From: Hypoxylon rubiginosum
Lineage: Eukaryota > Ascomycota > Sordariomycetes > Xylariales > Hypoxylaceae
DNA length: 64,000 nt
Assembly: GCA_902806565.1 (NCBI GenBank)
Contig: CADCXA010000003.1
Span: 124,001 to 188,000 of the forward strand
Direction: 5' to 3'
A model generated the notes under the pieces. That model saw only the letters and a list, made by a program, of their open reading frames with translations, made no database searches and had not been told where the DNA came from. How positions within the stretch are numbered: position 1 is the first letter of the stretch; each line of letters begins with the position of its first letter. Below are positions 59,785-64,000 of the stretch, in pieces. Both the position numbers and the translations under genes were made by a program.

Positions 59785-60929
59785 CTATTCCGATGATTCC
59801 CATCCTAATCCCCATTGCCTTTTATACCTCCTTACCAACTCTCTGCATCTGTAGCCTGCTAATTTCTTTATCTCGGTTCCTAATCCAGAGTGAAACAGCT
59901 CTAAATCTAGAGTAACCGCTTTAAAATAACCAGGAGGAAGGATATCCTCGAAGGGAATAGCTATTTGAGCAGCCTGTAAAAGATCTTGGCGAATGCCATG
60001 CTGTACGGCTTTTCCATCTTCGTTTCGAGTCCAGATCTCCATAAACACTTCAGTGATCTGACCTACCCACGTAAGCCCTCGATAACTAGCAGGCCCGAAA
60101 GGTTCTTCGAGGTAAACATCCTCATACACAATTGCTGATCTATCCGAAGGGATGCCCAGCTCTTCCAATTTGTTGCTATTGTCGTCATCGAGGGTAACTG
60201 GACAGCGATATCTGGGAGTCTCGATGAAATTGACGAGCACAACCATAGCAACGTCAGAACCACCTTCTAACCAAAGTCGTGCGTCGTTTACGAGGTTCTC
60301 GTATTTTTCTGCAAACCCGGTTTCCATAACCAATCTCAGCTTTTCTATCCCATTCGCATCGCATACTTCGATCGCAAAATCCGGTTGCTTACTTGAACCA
60401 TCCCAACGACCGTCGAAGTTATTTTGGGCGACGCCCCAACTCAGCTTTGTCTTGCTTCGAAGATCTCTCGAAAGGCTTCCTTTTGACACGATAAATTCCT
60501 CGTTTATCAAACTGCTAATTGATTGGTGGAGAGGTGAAGGCATGCATTGTATGGTCAGCTCCGATATCGACGAATTATACGATAGACGTGGATATCTGGT
60601 GGGAAAAAGTCAACGAAAGCGAATACCGTAAATGAGAAAGGCCGGTTTTACGTCTCGTTACTTTCTCCCCACTCGAGCTCAGTACTTAGCTTAAACCAAT
60701 CTTCGACAGGCATCTTGATAATGAGTGGTCTTTCGTAGTCCTCTAAAGGACGATCCAATGTATCTTTCCCCTTTCCCAATTCGCGGCACTCTTGAACATA
60801 CGAATAGGCTTGATCGTAGGGTAGGTACTCCTCTATAGTTGCAGGCTTCCCATATTCCACTTGGATTTCCCTCTTCTTTTCTATTTCTCGCACCGGAGTG
60901 GTCGTGGGATTACCGGACGGAGACTGCAT
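59785..60929 (-). CDS. Uncharacterised 362-aa fungal protein
   Basis: Exons complement(59785..60595, 60652..60929); the 56-nt intron has donor GTAAAA and acceptor CCAG, and the total is 1089 nt. The N-terminal 90 residues are charged (IEKKREIQVEYGKPATIEEY). After the junction comes a globular region with MPSPLHQSISSLINEEFI, FDGRWDGSSKQPDFAIEV, LRLVMETGFAEKYENL, DARLWLEGGSDVAMVVLVNF and RCPVTLDDD. The PD(F)AIEV...LVMETGF spacing (Asp, then Glu in a beta-strand) recalls the D-ExK core of restriction-endonuclease-like folds, but the Lys is uncertain. I recall homologues as hypothetical proteins scattered in ascomycetes. It lies between the PKS and the hydrolase on the same strand. Role unknown. 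Confidence 0.7.
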
Positions 60930-61303
60930 TTTTTTTTGGTTGACGGGGTACCGGTGGTTCGTGATGGGGATTAGTAGACTGTGGGTGGTACAACGGCAGG
61001 GGGTCGGGGCCTATAGAACTCTCTAATTGGGAATAAAAGATGTTCATTAAGTAAAAGTCTAAATACACGGTCTGTTTAACTGTAAATATCCGTGGGGTAC
61101 TGGGGTACGAACCACCCCACCACCAATGATGTAAGACATGTCTGTTAGTCAGCAGCCCCCTTTGTGTCGCATGTTCGATTTTGGTGGTATCGCCATCGTC
61201 ATCGCCATCGCCATCGCCATCAAGTTCACAGCTCTATTCCAGTTGAAAGTACACATATATCCCAACGAATACTGACACGAATTGTGGTACATATTTCGAC
61301 GAC
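60930..61303. other. Intergenic with GCCATC microsatellite
   Basis: 374 bp between minus-strand genes. It contains the hexanucleotide run at 61189-61221 and a poly-T run near 60930. Confidence 0.55.
61189..61221 (+). repeat. (ATCGCC)n microsatellite
   Basis: About five imperfect copies of the ATCGCC unit (one ATCGTC), just downstream of the hydrolase stop codon. Confidence 0.85.
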
Positions 61304-62407
61304 TCAAGTTGACACCAAATGAAGATAATCCGCAGCATCCTTCATAGCAACTTCCGCCTGCTCCGTAAAGCCTACCAACGCATGGGACAGCAATATGTCG
61401 TGAGGTGCAAATTCCGTCGGGTGAAATTTCACCCTATTGCCTTCTATCTCTGACATCGCATCTACGAAGCGCTGGACCTCGTCGTAGAACACCTCCGCGG
61501 TCCCGGCGTGAACAAAAATAGGAATATTCGTCTTGAAAGGGTATTGCAATGGCGATAAGAACGGCGCTATATCAGTCGTGATTCCGCCTTCGGGTATATA
61601 CTTCTGCGCCCCAACCTGGAGGACAGATGTGGTGACGTAGTCGACTCCTAGGTTGCGGGATCCGGCATATTGTCTCGGGACGTCTTCCGTGATGTTTACC
61701 CACGGAGACCACAGCATCGCGGCGCCTGGCAGCGGAAGTTTGTGACTCGTCTCGAGGTACCGAAGAAGGGCCATAACAAGATTACCCCCGGCCGAATCTC
61801 CGAGCAAGACAATATCTTGGGGATCAACGCCCGACCTCAGCACATGGTTGTAGAAGGTCAGCGCATCCTGGATAGCTGCGGGAAATCTTCCGTTCGGGAC
61901 AGTGGCGAGTCTGTTCTGGGCAAAAAGCGTTCGATAGCCTCGCATGTGCTTCATGATCTGCGAGACGCCTTGCGATGATTCGTACGGGTCATAGGCGTAG
62001 GTGAATCCGCCTCCGGGAAAATGAAGGACAACTCTATGTTTGTCGGCTGTTGGCTGCGCGGTCGCATTTGGGTCCCAAAGCCCTATCAAGGGAGCCGGCT
62101 TGATGGTCGGCGAAGCCAAGATGCCAGAATAAAGCTCAGCCTCACCAGGTTGCACCAGGGCGAGTCGTTCTTTTGCCTTCTCCCTTGTCGGTAGCTTGGC
62201 GCCTTGATCACCGGTGATTTCGATGTAATCGAAGAAGCTACGTAGGAAAGAGGCCGCAACACATGTTCTCAACTTCCACTGTGGTATTGGTCGTAGCGAG
62301 GTAGGAAGATAGTACACTAGAAGCGAAGCTATTTGCAGAGGGAGCTTGAACATGAAGTAAAAGACGTAGATGCCCTTGAACGGCTGGGAGAGAGGGAGTG
62401 AAACCAT
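61304..62407 (-). CDS. Alpha/beta hydrolase, HSL (fold-3) type, membrane-anchored
   Basis: Single-exon, 367 residues. An N-terminal hydrophobic segment (about 11-35) suggests membrane anchoring, probably in the ER. The oxyanion motif is HFPGGGF (131-134, the HGGG variant PGGG). The nucleophile is S205 in LLGDSAGGNL, the likely acid is D309 (EVFYDEV) and the base is H336 (APHDIL). The family includes esterases, steryl-acetate hydrolases and enzymes that unload polyketides from PKS. Because the adjacent PKS (2.4 kb away, same strand) has no release domain, a trans-acting role is an attractive but unproven hypothesis. The start is the first ATG. Confidence 0.88.
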   Translation of the reverse strand: MVSLPLSQPFKGIYVFYFMFKLPLQIASLLVYYLPTSLRPIPQWKLRTCVAASFLRSFFDYIEITGDQGAKLPTREKAKERLALVQPGEAELYSGILASPTIKPAPLIGLWDPNATAQPTADKHRVVLHFPGGGFTYAYDPYESSQGVSQIMKHMRGYRTLFAQNRLATVPNGRFPAAIQDALTFYNHVLRSGVDPQDIVLLGDSAGGNLVMALLRYLETSHKLPLPGAAMLWSPWVNITEDVPRQYAGSRNLGVDYVTTSVLQVGAQKYIPEGGITTDIAPFLSPLQYPFKTNIPIFVHAGTAEVFYDEVQRFVDAMSEIEGNRVKFHPTEFAPHDILLSHALVGFTEQAEVAMKDAADYLHLVST

Positions 62408-63647
62408 TTTGAAAATATATGGAACTGATATAGACGTGTTTGGAGTAGGTACTTAGTCAAGAGGACAATTCTGGCTGTAGATAATTCAGAGTTTCTTGGT
62501 TTCGAAGTCGAATTCATAGAAGATATCTTGTTTCGTCTTTTAATCAAGTAGATGCAACCCCTGAACGTAGCCTGCTGTGTTGCAATGCACGCTGCGGTTA
62601 GACCACCCGCATATGCATATGGAAACATCTGTCGATATTTCTTAGTTCTGTGCGGTGACCTGTCAGTAATTTTCTCAGTTACCCAAGTTTTTCGTACATA
62701 TGCTGCTTAGTTTTCAGGGAGGAACCAACAGTTTTATGGGTAAGAATAGTACTTCAACTGGTGTATATTTTAAAAAGAACAGGCGACCACACGAATGAGA
62801 ATAGACACCAACACACCCATTATTCAGATATCCATGAATCCTCATTGGCTGCCCCTTATCCATATTAGCCCCCAACGTCTTGTCAACTTGCGTCGGCCCG
62901 AAACTTGATACGCAACATACTAAGAATACATGTAGGTACATGTGTACGTTTAGGCTCGGACGAGGGAAAACTGCGCAGCCACTACCTACCCCCAATTGCT
63001 TGCAAGTAGAACTAATGGCCATCAAGTACTTGAGGGGACTTCTCAGCTTTGTGTATTCCGTTACATCAGGGTGTGTTGCAAGAGGCACAGCCGAACGAAA
63101 TGCATGAAACCAGCAGAAGTGTACCTAGGCCAGCACCATGTTGGTGGCTTGTCCCAACGGTGAGATTTTTATTACTTGGCACATAGTCATGTCTACCTCC
63201 TAGCAAGGAGGTAGGTCTACCTACATCAACGCCAATAATCAGCGTCACTGCCTATGTCTCGGCGCGCACCTGACGATTGCTGACCTCCAAAAGGAGGTTT
63301 TCTAAAGCAGGCTACCAATTGCATCAAATTTTCACCCTATGTCATTGCTATGTCCAGCGAGGTTGCACGGCTATTGGGGCATATTTAATGTAGGCTGCAC
63401 TAGTTCTGACAATCCTACAGCAAGAGAATTGGTTGATTAAGAGGTTCTATATTAAAAAGACTGAACCGGGCTGTGACCGTCTGCTCAGGATAGCACCAAG
63501 ATTTACTTGTCACCTTTCGGCCAAGTTGCCACCACATAGTATATGTAAAAGAAATCATACCAGTATGTCAACTCACTGTTTCAAGTGTTCAGTTTGACCT
63601 AGACCTACGGATCTACCCCAAGTCGGCTCCATTTCTCAACTTGAATC
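62408..63647. other. Divergent intergenic region with two hairpins
   Basis: 1.24 kb between the divergent hydrolase and rhodopsin-domain genes. It contains the inverted repeat at 63193-63214 and a shorter one at 63283-63298 (ACCTCC-AAAA-GGAGGT). Open frames at 62714-63088 and 62880-63107 are unsupported. Confidence 0.5.
63193..63214. repeat. Perfect 9-bp inverted repeat, 4-nt loop
   Basis: CTACCTCCT (63193-63201) pairs with AGGAGGTAG (63206-63214) around AGCA. A second ACCTCC/GGAGGT hairpin follows 69 bp later. The position about 430 bp upstream of the next start codon allows a regulatory role, but none is known. Confidence 0.7.
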
Positions 63648-64000
63648 ATGGTTCCTCTTACCCAGGGCGCAAGGCAGAACTTGGAAGCTTGCTCTGCCAT
63701 GATTGGTCTCACTGCTCTCGCCGTCGTCAGCAGAGTGGTTGTGAGACTTACTCACAACCAGGCGCTACAAGGCTCTGACTGGCTATGCTTGATATCTCTC
63801 GCCCTATTCTACGCTCAGTGCGGGCTTATCATCGACTGTAAGAGTCTTCTACAACAGCTTATCGCCGTTATTATGTACGAGTTAGGGTCTGACCCGAATG
63901 CATTGCTTCAGTCATTATCAGGAACGGTGCTTATGATCTTGGCCCACCATTACAACTTGCCCAGATCGTGGAACTACTAAAGGTAATGCATATGCCACCG
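63648..64000 (+). CDS. Rhodopsin-domain integral membrane protein, 5' part (cut by right edge)
   Basis: The N-terminal 87 residues of a second member of the fungal rhodopsin-domain (PTH11-like) family. Exons 63648..63837 and 63912..63982; the 74-nt intron runs from GTAAGA to acceptor CTTCAG, and a GTAATG donor follows at 63983. Helix 1 (MIGLTALAVVSRVVVRL), the QGSDWLCLISL turn into helix 2, then RNGAYDLGPPLQLAQIVELLK, correspond to the N-terminal part of the family. The choice of acceptor is fixed by frame: the later CAG at 63921 would give a stop. The rest lies outside the window. Confidence 0.8.

Noticed and set aside
63838..63921. Acceptor at the CAG ending at 63921 for the last rhodopsin-domain gene
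   Set aside because: It creates a TGA codon at the junction; the CAG ending at 63911 gives a clean frame.
1..64000. tRNA, rRNA, CRISPR arrays, bacterial-style operators or ribosome binding sites
   Set aside because: None found by eye; the sequence is eukaryotic. A covariance-model search (tRNAscan-SE or Rfam) would be decisive for small RNAs.

Overview
The window is nuclear DNA from a filamentous ascomycete. Almost every gene has short spliceosomal introns (about 50-100 nt) with GT donors, CTAAC/CTGAC-type branch points and AG acceptors. The gene content is typical of Pezizomycotina: fungal rhodopsin-domain membrane proteins, a DUF3292-type protein, an Mtf2-like protein, CMR1, a CE12 esterase, a highly reducing polyketide synthase and a bifunctional terpene synthase. 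The gene set and a stwintron would fit Sordariomycetes, perhaps Xylariales, but that placement is inference. I saw no rRNA, tRNA, CRISPR array or intact transposon. Exon coordinates were worked out by hand from splice signals and frame continuity.

Layout, left to right. A truncated aldehyde dehydrogenase (minus) runs off the left edge, followed by about 3.2 kb without convincing genes. From 4.2 to 15.6 kb lie a 901-aa ankyrin protein with an NLR-like N-terminus, an NmrA-like oxidoreductase, a 2-Cys peroxiredoxin, a seven-helix rhodopsin-domain protein and an S66 LD-carboxypeptidase-like protein. From 16.1 to 18.0 kb is a diverged tandem duplication carrying two small two-exon genes. Next come a small secreted cysteine-rich protein, a DUF3292-like protein, mannose-6-phosphate isomerase and rhamnogalacturonan acetylesterase. 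They are followed by a short-chain dehydrogenase with an apparent one-base frameshift, an NCS1 purine/cytosine permease and an FAD-dependent oxidoreductase. An Mtf2-like gene and the WD40 gene CMR1 are divergent across a 557-bp gap.

The region from 37 to 64 kb looks like accessory, secondary-metabolism territory. It holds a 28-base poly-G tract, a weak hypothetical gene and a complete 733-aa bifunctional terpene synthase (cyclase plus prenyltransferase). Then come a protein-kinase-like gene, a CorA-like membrane protein and a complete 2598-aa highly reducing PKS (KS-AT-DH-MT-ER-KR-ACP, no release domain). An uncharacterised 362-aa protein, an HSL-type alpha/beta hydrolase and the 5' end of a second rhodopsin-domain protein finish the window.

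How they may work together: the terpene synthase makes its own C20 or C25 prenyl diphosphate and cyclises it. The PKS makes a methylated, reduced chain that must be released in trans, and the nearby hydrolase is a candidate. The two core enzymes are only about 7.4 kb apart, but no P450, transcription factor or transporter is visible between them, so one shared pathway is a hypothesis. The clearest structural discovery is a stwintron (an intron nested inside another intron's donor) in the ankyrin gene: only two-step excision restores the reading frame.
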